Source: DATJHM01 sp035493895 (GTDB lineage Bacteria > Chloroflexota > Ktedonobacteria > Ktedonobacterales > Ktedonobacteraceae). Taken from it: 33,585 nt of DNA. Under the pieces are notes generated by a model that was given only the letters and a program-made list of their open reading frames with translations, was not told where the DNA came from and did not search any database. The stretch lies in the NCBI GenBank assembly GCA_035493895.1, contig DATJHM010000237.1, positions 1-33,585 of the forward strand. Direction: 5' to 3'. A program made the translations under genes and the position numbers. Positions 14,592 to 22,529 of the stretch are shown in pieces (positions within the stretch are counted from its first letter, which is position 1; every line of letters starts with the position of its first letter).

Positions 14592-14629
14592 GCTATGTTC
14601 AAGTGCTGTTGCCAGCATTTGAACATGGC
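14592..14629 (+). terminator. Strong 17-base-pair hairpin after gatB
   Basis: GCTATGTTCAAGTGCTG (14592-14608) pairs with CAGCATTTGAACATGGC (14613-14629) across a 4-base loop, with two G-U pairs in RNA. It is followed by A-rich rather than U-rich sequence, so it is not a textbook terminator. It could also be a leader element or RNA-stability structure for the gdhA transcript. Confidence 0.55.
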
Positions 14630-14721
14630 GGTAAAAAAAAGATAGAGGCGGTCGTTTATTTCGGTAAGGAAGATAGAAATAATGGCGTTTTTATCGCAAT
14701 TCTGAAAGGCAGTAGTGGGCC

Positions 14722-15987
14722 ATGCACAATGAAGTGAAGGCTACGGATTTTAATCCTTATCAAATGGCAGTGCAGCAATTTGAGCTGGCTGCCGAGAAGC
14801 TCGGACTCTCTGAAGATATGCGCGAGATTTTGCGCCACCCCAAGCGAGAGCTGAGTGTCAATTTTCCGGTTCGTTTGGATAATGGGCACATCAAGACTTT
14901 TACAGGCTATCGTGTGCAACATAATGTGAACCGGGGACCCGCCAAGGGAGGCATTCGCTATAGTCCGGATGTGACCCTGGATGAAGTAAGAGCCCTGGCA
15001 ATGTGGATGACGTGGAAATGTGCGGTGGTTGGTATCCCCTTTGGCGGCGCAAAGGGCGGCGTCATTTGCGACCCGAAAACGATGACGCAGAGCGAACTGG
15101 AGCGTCTGACCCGCCGCTATGCCACTGAAATTTCCATTGTCATCGGTCCTCATAGCGATATTCCCGCACCCGATATGAATACCAATGCTCAGGTTATGGC
15201 CTGGATAATGGACACCTATTCCATGCACCATGGCTATTCAGTCCCCGCCGTCGTGACGGGAAAACCGCTCTCGATTGGCGGCAGTGAGGGGCGCAATGAG
15301 GCCACGGCGACCGGCGTTCTGTTCGTGACGCGTCAGGCTGCGAAGCGGCTGGGAATGCCTATGAAGGGAGCGCGGGTCAGCATTCAGGGTTTTGGCAATG
15401 CGGGTGCAACGGCGGCGCGTCTCTTCCAGAGCGAAGGGTGTAAGGTCGTTGCCGTCAGCGATACCCAGGGGGGAATTTATAACGAGAGTGGATTGGATGT
15501 GGGCCTGGTGATGAGACGGAAGCAAGAGCAGGGCAGCGTCGTCGGTTTTCCGTATGCGCAGGCGATCGGTGTGCAGGATGTCTTAGAAGTGCCCTGTGAC
15601 ATTCTCGTTCCAGCGGCAGTTGAGGGTGTGATTACTACCAGCAATGCCGGGCGCATTCAGGCACGGATTATCACCGAGGCGGCGAATGGTCCAACGACGC
15701 CGGAAGCCGACAGGATTCTGTACGAGAACGGAATATTGGTGATCCCCGATATTCTGGCGAACGCGGGTGGCGTCACTGTGAGCTACTTCGAATGGGTGCA
15801 GGATCTACAGAGCTTCTTCTGGGGCGTGGATGAGATTACGCAGAGGCTGGAAATGATCATGAATCAAGCCTTCGCGTCCGTCGCGGAGCAGGCGGACCGT
15901 CATCGTTGTGAGATGCGTCTGGCGGCGAACATGCTGGCCATTTCACGCGTTGCCGAAGCAACGCAGGTGAGGGGTGTGTATCCGTAA
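14722..15987 (+). CDS. gdhA: Glu/Leu/Phe/Val dehydrogenase, probable glutamate dehydrogenase
   Basis: The enzyme interconverts glutamate and 2-oxoglutarate plus ammonia with NAD(P). The protein has 421 residues, the usual size of the hexameric class. Substrate domain landmarks are GYRVQHNVNRGPAKGGIRY and the catalytic-lysine motif PFGGAKGG; the nucleotide-binding domain has GFGNAG. The strand ending ANAGGVTVSYFEWVQ is typical of glutamate dehydrogenases. Coenzyme choice is not settled by sequence alone. The ribosome binding site before the ATG at 14722 is weak. The gene converges on the acidic protein gene across an inverted repeat. Confidence 0.94.
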   Translation: MHNEVKATDFNPYQMAVQQFELAAEKLGLSEDMREILRHPKRELSVNFPVRLDNGHIKTFTGYRVQHNVNRGPAKGGIRYSPDVTLDEVRALAMWMTWKCAVVGIPFGGAKGGVICDPKTMTQSELERLTRRYATEISIVIGPHSDIPAPDMNTNAQVMAWIMDTYSMHHGYSVPAVVTGKPLSIGGSEGRNEATATGVLFVTRQAAKRLGMPMKGARVSIQGFGNAGATAARLFQSEGCKVVAVSDTQGGIYNESGLDVGLVMRRKQEQGSVVGFPYAQAIGVQDVLEVPCDILVPAAVEGVITTSNAGRIQARIITEAANGPTTPEADRILYENGILVIPDILANAGGVTVSYFEWVQDLQSFFWGVDEITQRLEMIMNQAFASVAEQADRHRCEMRLAANMLAISRVAEATQVRGVYP

Positions 15988-16005
15988 TTGTTCCCATTTT
16001 GTGAA

Positions 16006-16043
16006 ATGGTCGATAAAAACCCTTTCGGGCAATTATCGACCAT
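16006..16043. terminator. Bidirectional terminator-like inverted repeat
   Basis: ATGGTCGATAA (16006-16016) and TTATCGACCAT (16033-16043) form a perfect 11-base stem, with a smaller CCC/GGG pair in the loop. It lies between the convergent gdhA and acidic protein genes. Confidence 0.65.
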
Positions 16044-16053
16044 CCCAAAACTA

Positions 16054-16665
16054 TTAATATCCGCGACGAGGCTCACGGCGGCCAGGTTTTTTAGGCGCAG
16101 GCTTTGCCGGTCGAACAGGTCTGGGTTTTTTACGTCCGCGAGCGCTGCCCCAACCGATATCATCCTCCTCCTCCTCTTCTTCTTCCTCTTCTTCCTCCTC
16201 ACCGAAGCTTTCCTCGTCCTCGTCCTCCTCCTCAAAGTCCCCAATGACATCAGGAATATCGGCGTCCTCGACGGGAGTCTGAATCTCCTGATCCTCAGCC
16301 TCAGAAAAATCGTCGATATCTGGTTCGATAAAGGCATCAGGAGTCGTGATGGGTTCAGCAACAGGATGAACGATAGCCTCAGTTCTTCCATTGCTTAAAT
16401 CGTTTTGTGCGAGCCGAGGGGCGCGGCGTGGAGCCGGAGTGGGTTCGGGTAATTCTGGTTCAATGCCCTCATTTTCTTCTGGCTTGGGGGCACCAATCAC
16501 ACGGCGTCCAGCGGCCACATCTAGCCAGAACTGGGAATAATAATGAGGTCGATCCGAATCTTTCTCACTGTCTTTTCTTGTCATGAGTTCTGCGGTAACA
16601 CTCGTGAAGCCGGACTTCACAGCATCTCCTGCCCGGTGTTGAGCAGGACCCGCTCCTCCTTTCAT
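16054..16665 (-). CDS. Charge-segregated low-complexity protein
   Basis: I do not recognise this protein, which has up to 203 residues. It has three parts. A head ends with the non-repetitive segment HYYSQFWLDVAAGRRVIG. A long acidic proline/glutamate region ends in a run of 12 glutamates followed by DD. A basic tail then contains RGRKKPRPVRPAKPAPKKPG and closes RREPRRGY. The strong charge polarity and low complexity suggest a disordered protein that binds nucleic acid or a partner. Start is uncertain: ATG 16665 and ATG 16584 lack a clear binding site, while GTG 16620 has GGAG 5 bases upstream. The GAG-rich tract is CT-rich on the plus strand (about 16160-16235). Confidence 0.6.
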   Translation of the reverse strand: MKGGAGPAQHRAGDAVKSGFTSVTAELMTRKDSEKDSDRPHYYSQFWLDVAAGRRVIGAPKPEENEGIEPELPEPTPAPRRAPRLAQNDLSNGRTEAIVHPVAEPITTPDAFIEPDIDDFSEAEDQEIQTPVEDADIPDVIGDFEEEDEDEESFGEEEEEEEEEEEEDDIGWGSARGRKKPRPVRPAKPAPKKPGRREPRRGY

Positions 16666-16815
16666 CGTGTAGATACACTGCGGTGCATCTGCTAGTTTTT
16701 TTATTCACAACGGATGTCACAACCAGATGAGACGAAAACATCCTCTATATCAGAAACCATATATGGGTCATCGCTCTTTACCCCTGTTCAGAAGGGAAGA
16801 GTTGTAGACATCCCC

Positions 16816-16844
16816 ATAATAAGAAGAAAGTGTAATGCTGTCAA
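16816..16844 (-). promoter_or_regulatory. Promoter of the charge-segregated gene
   Basis: On the minus strand, -35 TTGACA (16839-16844), 17-base spacer, -10 TATTAT (16816-16821). Confidence 0.7.
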
Positions 16845-16931
16845 GGGCTATCTGTAGGCGGTTGAAGCGGCCTGTAGTGCGCATTAAGGGCCTGTCAAGC
16901 CCTCAAGTGCATGAATTTCGGTCGACGTTGT

Positions 16932-16960
16932 TTGCCACATAGTAGGAATGGTCCTATAAT
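16932..16960 (+). promoter_or_regulatory. Promoter of dxs
   Basis: -35 TTGCCA (16932-16937), 17-base spacer, perfect -10 TATAAT (16955-16960). Transcription would start near 16967, leaving a leader of about 150 bases. Confidence 0.75.
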
Positions 16961-17115
16961 ACTAGGCAGGTGCCCGCCGATAGACCCTGTATTATTCTTT
17001 TCTGCACCTCATTACTGGTAGTATAAGTAGACACATCTCTCGTTCGTGCTTGTGGATTTGTGAAAGACCGGCTGATGGATGAGATGGGCCGGAACTTAGT
17101 ATTTGGAGGAAACCC

Positions 17116-19077
17116 TTGGCGAGGATTCTTGATAGCATTGATGGGCCAGAACAGTTACGCGCCTTAACCTTTCCACAGATGGAGCAGCTGGCGGCAGAGA
17201 TCCGTCGTGAGATCATTGAAAAGGTCTCGGTGCGCGGCGGCCATCTTGCCCCCAATCTCGGTGTTGTGGAGTTGAGTATGGCTTTGCATTATGCCTTTCA
17301 TACGCCCGACGACCGGCTTGTCTGGGACATTGGGCATCAGGCATATGTGCATAAGCTGCTCACTGGACGCCGCGAACGTTTTCATACCATTCGTCAATTT
17401 GGAGGTCTTTCTGGTTACCTGCGTCGTGAAGAGAGTCCTTATGATGTGTTTGGGGCAAGTCACGCGAGTACTTCGATATCTGCTGCCCTCGGTCTGGCGG
17501 CAGCACGCGATGTGCAGGGGAAAGATTACAAAGTCGTGGCGATTATTGGCGATGGCGCTCTGACTGGCGGTATGGCGCTTGAAGCACTGAATAATGCGGC
17601 GAGTATCAAAAAGAATTTCATTATCGTGCTCAATGACAATGAAAAATCTATCTCTGACAATGTCGGTGGGCTGTCTCACTATTTGAGCCGTGTGAGACGC
17701 CTGGAGACCTCTCCCAACTATCGCTATCTGCGCGAGATGGCGAAGGGTTCGATTGAGCGTCTGCCGGTGGTAGGGGATAAAGCACGTGAGGCGGCCGGTC
17801 GGGCGGAGATGAGCTTTAAGAATTTTGTGATGTATAGCAAGAGCGGGGCTATCTTCGAAGAGCTGGGAATCAAGTTCTTTGGACCTTTCGATGGCCATGA
17901 TATCCCTTTGATGGTGAATGTCTTTGAAAATGTGAAGAAGATCGAAGGGCCTGTGATTGTCCAGATGGTGACGAAGAAGGGCAAGGGCTGGGATATTGCC
18001 GAGGGCGATGCGACCAAATGGCATGGCCCCGGTGCCTATGATTTTACCACGGGGGCGATTAAAAAGAATCCGAATGATCCTCCAACCTATACCGAGGTTT
18101 TCGCGAATACGCTGGTCGAGATTGCTGAAAAAGATCCCACGGTTGTAGGCATTACCGCCGCTATGGCCGAGGGGACCGGCTTGAAGAAGATGCATCAGCG
18201 CTTCCCGGAACGCTATTTTGATGTCGGTATTGCCGAGCAGCATGCGGTAACTTTTGCTGCGGGCATGGCCATCGAGGGGCTGCGTCCAGTCGCGGCGATC
18301 TACTCAACCTTCTTGCAGCGCGCCTTTGATCAGGTCTTGCACGATGTCTCGGTCCAGGATCTGCACGTCGTTTTTGCGATGGATCGTGCCGGGATCGTGG
18401 GTGAGGATGGTCCGACGCAGCATGGCGTCTTCGATATTGCGTTCTTGCGGCCCATTCCCAATATGCAATTGATGGCCCCGAAAGATGAAGAAGAGTTGCG
18501 TCACATGCTCTACACTGCCATCTATATGCATGGGCCGGTTGGTCTGCGCTATCCTCGCGGCAAGGGTCTCGGCGTATCGCTGACGAAAGATCTGCACATG
18601 CTGGAGGTGGGCAAGGCGGAGCTGCTGAGTCCGGCGACATTGGAGGAGGCCGAGGCGCAAGAGTGCACGATTCTGGCGTATGGGGCACCGGTTGCGCAGG
18701 CGCAGGTTGCTGCCGAGGAACTGGCGAACGAGGGGATCAACGTTGCGGTCGTGAATGCGCGCTGGGCCAAGCCGTTGGATGAAGAGCTGATTCTCCGTCT
18801 GGCAAAGGGCACACGTCGTCTGATCACCATCGAAGATCACGTCGTGGCGGGCGGCTTTGGCAGCGCCGTACTGGAATTGCTGGAGCGGCACGACCTGACG
18901 AAAGAGGTCAATTTGCGCATGATTGGTGTACCCGATAAGTTCATCGAGCATGGCGCGCCAGCCATCCTGAAAGAGCTGGTTGGCCTCTCATCGGCGCACC
19001 TGAAAGAGGTCGTGCATGAACTGTGTGGGAGCAGCTCGAAGGTCTCTGCGACAGTTGATATGCATACGCTGGCGTAA
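17116..19077 (+). CDS. dxs: 1-deoxy-D-xylulose-5-phosphate synthase
   Basis: Dxs condenses pyruvate with glyceraldehyde-3-phosphate using thiamine diphosphate, the entry step of the MEP isoprenoid pathway. The protein has 653 residues. The ThDP/Mg motif is GDGALTGGMALEALNNA, the early substrate-side histidine lies in SHASTSISAALG, and the ThDP-activating glutamate is in DVGIAEQHAVTFAAG. The C-terminal transketolase domain is complete. The TTG at 17116 is chosen because TTTGGAGGAAA precedes it. dxr and ispG of the same pathway lie in the right-hand cluster, so the pathway is split between two loci about 10 kb apart. Confidence 0.97.
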   Translation: MARILDSIDGPEQLRALTFPQMEQLAAEIRREIIEKVSVRGGHLAPNLGVVELSMALHYAFHTPDDRLVWDIGHQAYVHKLLTGRRERFHTIRQFGGLSGYLRREESPYDVFGASHASTSISAALGLAAARDVQGKDYKVVAIIGDGALTGGMALEALNNAASIKKNFIIVLNDNEKSISDNVGGLSHYLSRVRRLETSPNYRYLREMAKGSIERLPVVGDKAREAAGRAEMSFKNFVMYSKSGAIFEELGIKFFGPFDGHDIPLMVNVFENVKKIEGPVIVQMVTKKGKGWDIAEGDATKWHGPGAYDFTTGAIKKNPNDPPTYTEVFANTLVEIAEKDPTVVGITAAMAEGTGLKKMHQRFPERYFDVGIAEQHAVTFAAGMAIEGLRPVAAIYSTFLQRAFDQVLHDVSVQDLHVVFAMDRAGIVGEDGPTQHGVFDIAFLRPIPNMQLMAPKDEEELRHMLYTAIYMHGPVGLRYPRGKGLGVSLTKDLHMLEVGKAELLSPATLEEAEAQECTILAYGAPVAQAQVAAEELANEGINVAVVNARWAKPLDEELILRLAKGTRRLITIEDHVVAGGFGSAVLELLERHDLTKEVNLRMIGVPDKFIEHGAPAILKELVGLSSAHLKEVVHELCGSSSKVSATVDMHTLA

Positions 19078-19379
19078 GAGATAGGGGCGGAGGGAGGAAC
19101 CCATGCGATCTGCCCAACGCACCCCGTTCGGGAAAATTCGTAGGGACGCCATGGAGCCGCAGCGCAGGCGTCCCTACGCTTTTTCACCGACATCTAGTCA
19201 TTGCCCGAAATGCCGCGGGCGGTTTGGCATTTTGTTGGCGTCAATAGGATCGGGACCGCTCCCTGTTCGGTTTCGCTACACCGAACAGGGAGCAAAAGGG
19301 GTGAAGGTGATCCTCTCTCTTCTCGAAGAAATGCTGACTCTCCTCTTTTGCTTCCCGAGAAAAAGGGATGGGCAGACGT
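19078..19379. other. Gene-free stretch with two strong hairpins
   Basis: The first hairpin (19139-19178) is listed separately. The second has GCTCCCTGTTCGGT (19258-19271) and ACCGAACAGGGAGC (19280-19293), a perfect 14-base stem with an 8-base loop and no T-run in either direction. A third weak pair, AAATGCC/GGCATTT, is near 19208-19232. I see no gene. Confidence 0.55.
19139..19185 (+). terminator. Terminator after dxs
   Basis: CGTAGGGACGCC (19139-19150) and GGCGTCCCTACG (19167-19178) form a perfect 12-base stem followed by CTTTTTC. It fits a rho-independent terminator and resembles the GTAGGG/CCCTAC-type dispersed repeats seen elsewhere. Confidence 0.7.
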
Positions 19380-20351
19380 TTAGACGGTCGTGGCAAAAAC
19401 CTTGTGATACAGGTAAGTCCGACACAGCAATTGAAAGCCGACTGCTTCGTAGACGAAACGCGAGGAGGTAAACTCTGTGCTTTTCTCCTCTTTCCCAGGA
19501 TGAGCGCCTATCACCAGAGCCGCCTGCATTCCCCGTTTGCGTAGACGCTGTAAGCCTCCAAGCATCAGCGCTGTCGCCAGCCCTTGACGGCGAAACTGTG
19601 GACGCGTTCCCACCGGTTCAAACAGGCCCACGCGGTTCACCGGGTCCACCCAGCAAATGCAGCCCGCTGCCGGTGTGCCATCAGGGGCCATAACCATCAG
19701 ATCGAGTTGAGGGTCGTATTGGGGCATCTTCATCACTGCCAGTTGTCGCAAGGTCCCTTCCTCGTATGTCTTGCCTCCTTTTGGGTGAAAAGCATCACGT
19801 TGCAGCGCGGCCCGCATTGCTGCCTCAGCCTCTCCAGCAATCGGGCGGATCGTGAATCCTGTGGGCAAAACAGGTGCTGGCACAGGCTCGATCAGCGGTC
19901 GGCGGTAGCAATGATAGTACATTTCTTGGCGCTCATATCCTTCACGTTCAAGCAAACTTACCATTTCCAGATCGTCGCCTGTGGCTAAACCCCAGGTTTG
20001 TTCCCATATCTCGTACTGGTTCTCGCCCTGCTGCCTCGCCCGCTCTTTTATGCGCTGCACTGCCCACTGGTGTACCAGAAGATAGCGCTCGCGCGTACGG
20101 AAGTCGGGATGAAGCAGGCAGACGATCTCATCCCCGGCAACGATCCCTAGAGCAAGCGCCTCCCCATTTTCTTGATACCAGAAATGCCAGTTCTGCTGAT
20201 CATCAAGCGAACCATCTCGGCACCACCATTGCAGGTCGCCAATGTGCGGATAATCGTTCTGTGGGTCCAGTGCTCGACAGATGGTGACAAATTTCATGGC
20301 TTCTGCGAGATCTGGTCCGCCATTACGAGCAAGCTTCTGTGTTGTATTCAT
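19380..20351 (-). CDS. GNAT acetyltransferase with two GNAT-like domains
   Basis: The protein has 323 residues. The C-terminal half (about 165-320) is a clear GNAT domain with the acetyl-CoA loop RRQGLATALM preceded by the strand GLFEPVGTRPQFR. The N-terminal half shows a degenerate GNAT-like layout (ALALGIVAGDEIVCLLHPDFR ... LLEREGYERQ) without a good CoA loop. Tandem GNAT proteins with one inactive copy are common. The ATG at 20351 has GGAG 8 bases upstream. Acceptor substrate unknown. No partner gene is adjacent; a 650-base gap lies upstream. Confidence 0.85.
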   Translation of the reverse strand: MNTTQKLARNGGPDLAEAMKFVTICRALDPQNDYPHIGDLQWWCRDGSLDDQQNWHFWYQENGEALALGIVAGDEIVCLLHPDFRTRERYLLVHQWAVQRIKERARQQGENQYEIWEQTWGLATGDDLEMVSLLEREGYERQEMYYHCYRRPLIEPVPAPVLPTGFTIRPIAGEAEAAMRAALQRDAFHPKGGKTYEEGTLRQLAVMKMPQYDPQLDLMVMAPDGTPAAGCICWVDPVNRVGLFEPVGTRPQFRRQGLATALMLGGLQRLRKRGMQAALVIGAHPGKEEKSTEFTSSRFVYEAVGFQLLCRTYLYHKVFATTV

Positions 20352-21002
20352 GTGTCTGTCTCCTTGTTTTTTCTTATTGGTGCGTTATCGCGTGTTGCCC
20401 TTCGTCTGATCGGTGAAATTTCCATCGGTCAGGAACTGTTCCGCTATTGCTGTCAATACATCATTTCACCTGATTTCATGGATATAGCACGTATACACGT
20501 AAAAAGCATCTCATTGTGGCAAGGTCGACAAAAGCAGGGAGCAAACGAAGAAGCAAACTGCGTCAAGCCGAGTGAGCGCGCAAAGAGATGGTGTGCTACC
20601 CGGCGACAAGGAGGGAAAAAAGGAGAGATGCGAGGGAGAAAATGGCAACGAGCAAGCTACTACTCAGCCCGGAGAGGCTCAGTATCTATCTGCCTGCCTG
20701 GCACCATTGTTCTGCCGCATAAGCCAATCTTGTGCCGAGGCTTATGCGGCGGAGGTGCTTGTGTTGCGGTTGCGGTTGCGATGGATCATCCATCCAGAGG
20801 GTTTCGTTTCCCCTCTCAAGTAGACAATATTCATGCGGATACCGTACCATACGGTTGGGGTGTACGTCAAACAATACAGAAATACACACGAGCTTTCACG
20901 TAAAAATAGAGAGTAGGCGTACGGTGGAGAGCACCTACTCCAACAATGCATTGAACAAAGCAAATTTTGCCTGGACCCTTCAGAAATTTCACCACCTGCT
21001 GA
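20352..21002. other. 650-base gene-free region
   Basis: No frame here has convincing coding character. It holds a 12-base perfect stem, GCCGCATAAGCC (20714-20725) and GGCTTATGCGGC (20739-20750) with a 13-base loop; a run of GTTGCG-type hexamers around 20763-20780; and GATGGAT-C-ATCCATC (20780-20794). The middle (20540-20660) is purine-rich. It could hold a small RNA or be decayed coding DNA. Confidence 0.45.
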
Positions 21003-21617
21003 TTAGCGTCGAAGAATGAAGGATTGGAAGTGCCAATCTACGCTTTCAAGCATGACATGTTTAAAATACGTCAGCTCGAAAAACTGTTGCAGGCTGTTTT
21101 TCATATATTCATCACTGTGATAGGAGAAAAAGCGTTTTGGTTCGTGCCAGTCTTTGGGGGCGATTCCCTCCCAGTCTTCTCCTCCGTAGACGCCGAGATA
21201 AAAGAGGCCGCCCGGTTTTAGGAATGTTTGGAGTTTGCTGAGAACGTCGGGTAGCGTTTGTGTGGGAACGTGGAGCAGGCAGTTGAGCGCGTAGAGTGCG
21301 TCGAATGAAGCAGCGGGAAAATCGAGGCTCAAGAAATCCATTTCGTGTGCATCGAGTCCTTTCTGGCGACAAAGATTGACCATGGCTGGAGAAAGATCGG
21401 TGCAGGTGACCTGTAAGCCGTTCTCCTGGAAGAACTGGCTGTCTCGTCCAGTTCCAGCGCCCACTTCTAGCAGGGTCTTTTTCCCCTCTTGCTGAAGCTG
21501 TGAAAGAAAATGTTGACGTTCGGCGACCTTCCAATCTGTGCCTGGGCTCTGGTCGCGGTCGTTGGCGCTTCGTTCGTTATAAGCGGCGCGTAGCGTGGCA
21601 ATGACTTCATTGTACAT
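21003..21617 (-). CDS. Class I SAM-dependent methyltransferase
   Basis: The protein has 204 residues with the Rossmann-type methyltransferase motifs: motif I LLEVGAGTGRDS (about 49-60), the acidic end of strand 2 at TCTDLS, motif II-like DFPAASFDALYALNCLLHVP and the LKPGGLFYLGVYGG strand. The layout fits the Methyltransf_11/25 group of small-molecule methyltransferases; the substrate cannot be read. It is on the same strand as the ABC ATPase upstream but is separated from it by a 240-base repeat-bearing gap, so co-transcription is doubtful. GGAG lies about 11 bases before the ATG. Confidence 0.85.
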   Translation of the reverse strand: MYNEVIATLRAAYNERSANDRDQSPGTDWKVAERQHFLSQLQQEGKKTLLEVGAGTGRDSQFFQENGLQVTCTDLSPAMVNLCRQKGLDAHEMDFLSLDFPAASFDALYALNCLLHVPTQTLPDVLSKLQTFLKPGGLFYLGVYGGEDWEGIAPKDWHEPKRFFSYHSDEYMKNSLQQFFELTYFKHVMLESVDWHFQSFILRR

Positions 21618-21661
21618 AGTTCGGTTTGCTCCTGAAACTGTTTTTTGATAGTCAAAATTTC

Positions 21662-21808
21662 TTCGTAGAGGTGCTATATCCGGTGCCCATCGTCCCCACC
21701 CTTGTAGCGTCGCTGCTTGTCTGCAATCGGGGCGTTGGTTGAATGCGATCGTGGAGGCGCAAAGGGATCGTGCGAGTTTCCGGCGCAGGCAAGCAGCGCC
21801 TCTACGAA
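21662..21808. repeat. 147-base element with inverted ends
   Basis: TTCGTAGAGGTGCT (21662-21675) and AGCGCCTCTACGAA (21795-21808) are inverted with one mismatch. An internal copy CGCTGCTTGTCTGC (about 21710-21723) is inverted relative to GCAGGCAAGCAGCG (21786-21799), also with one mismatch. No target duplication is visible and no open frame is present, so it is more like a REP/MITE-type intergenic element than an IS. The module recurs at 160-181. Confidence 0.55.
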
Positions 21809-21860
21809 TGAACGTAAAAGGATCATTTGGCAGTGTGTTCAGCGAACGAACGTATAAGCA

Positions 21861-22529
21861 TTATTCGACGATGCGCCCATCGCGCATATGAATAATGCGA
21901 TTGGCGCGTTCGCCGACCTCTCGGGCGTGGGTGACAATGATGAAGGTCTGGCTGTTCTCCTGATTCAGGCGGCATAGGAGATCCATAATCTCTGATGCCG
22001 TCTCACTGTCCAGGTTGCCAGTTGGTTCGTCGGCCCAGACGATGGCGGGATTGTTCGTGAGTGCGCGCGCGATCGTCACGCGCTGGCGCTGACCACCGGA
22101 GAGTTCGGCGGGACGATGCCAGGCGCGCTGACTGAGTCCGACGAGATCGAGCATCGCCAGCGCTTTTTTGCGAGCTTGCTTACTGGGAACCTTCGTCACC
22201 AGCATCGGAAGCTCAACATTTTCGACCGCCGAAAGCACCGGTAGCAGATTGAAGTCCTGGAAGATGAAACCCATGTGACGGGCGCGATAGGTCGTGCGCT
22301 CATTGTCGCTTAAGTCGCGCAAATTTTCGCCGCGAATAAACACATCCCCCTCGTCAATCGTGTCCAGCCCGGAGAGACAATTCAACAACGTCGTCTTGCC
22401 ACTGCCGCTCTGGCCCATGATCGCGACCATCTCGCCCTGCTCCACTTCCAGATCAACGCCACTGAGCGCTTCGACGCGTACACGGCCCGTGCGATACAAC
22501 TTTTTTACCTGTTGAGCTTGAATAATCAT
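21861..22529 (-). CDS. ABC transporter ATP-binding protein (MacB/LolD type)
   Basis: The protein has 222 residues. It has Walker A GQSGSGKTT, the Q-loop in FIFQDFNLLPVLSAVENVELP, signature LSGGQRQR, Walker B and catalytic glutamate IVWADEPTGNLDSE, and the H-loop IVTHAREV. The PTGNLDS pattern is typical of the MacB/LolD/FtsE branch, which works with FtsX-type permeases to move lipoproteins, peptides or signals. No permease is next to it in this window, which is unusual. It overlaps the Crp/Fnr gene by 4 bases (ATGA), so it is co-translated with that regulator. Confidence 0.9.
   Translation of the reverse strand: MIIQAQQVKKLYRTGRVRVEALSGVDLEVEQGEMVAIMGQSGSGKTTLLNCLSGLDTIDEGDVFIRGENLRDLSDNERTTYRARHMGFIFQDFNLLPVLSAVENVELPMLVTKVPSKQARKKALAMLDLVGLSQRAWHRPAELSGGQRQRVTIARALTNNPAIVWADEPTGNLDSETASEIMDLLCRLNQENSQTFIIVTHAREVGERANRIIHMRDGRIVE

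Larger units (their letters stand above)
16666..17115. other. Divergent control region between the charge-segregated gene and dxs
   Basis: This 450-base gap holds a promoter for each direction, both with 17-base spacers, and both genes have leaders of about 145 bases or more. The palindrome CCATATATGG (16757-16766) lies in the minus-strand leader. AGGGC/GCCCT arms occur at 16887-16891 and 16899-16903. No gene is supported. Confidence 0.5.

Noticed and set aside
16160..16235. CT-rich simple-sequence tract.
   Set aside because: It is the coding sequence for the glutamate run of the minus-strand protein, not a separate element.
17164..18243. Long minus-strand open frame of 359 codons.
   Set aside because: It is antisense to dxs and shows no family motif.
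19258..19293. Perfect 14-base hairpin considered as a terminator of the acetyltransferase gene.
   Set aside because: No T-run follows on either strand and it lies 87 bases past that gene's stop, so I describe it only as a hairpin in the gene-free stretch.
20172..20903. Plus-strand open frame spanning the GNAT gene end and the gap.
   Set aside because: It starts antisense to the acetyltransferase, has mixed low-quality composition and no domain or good ribosome binding site.
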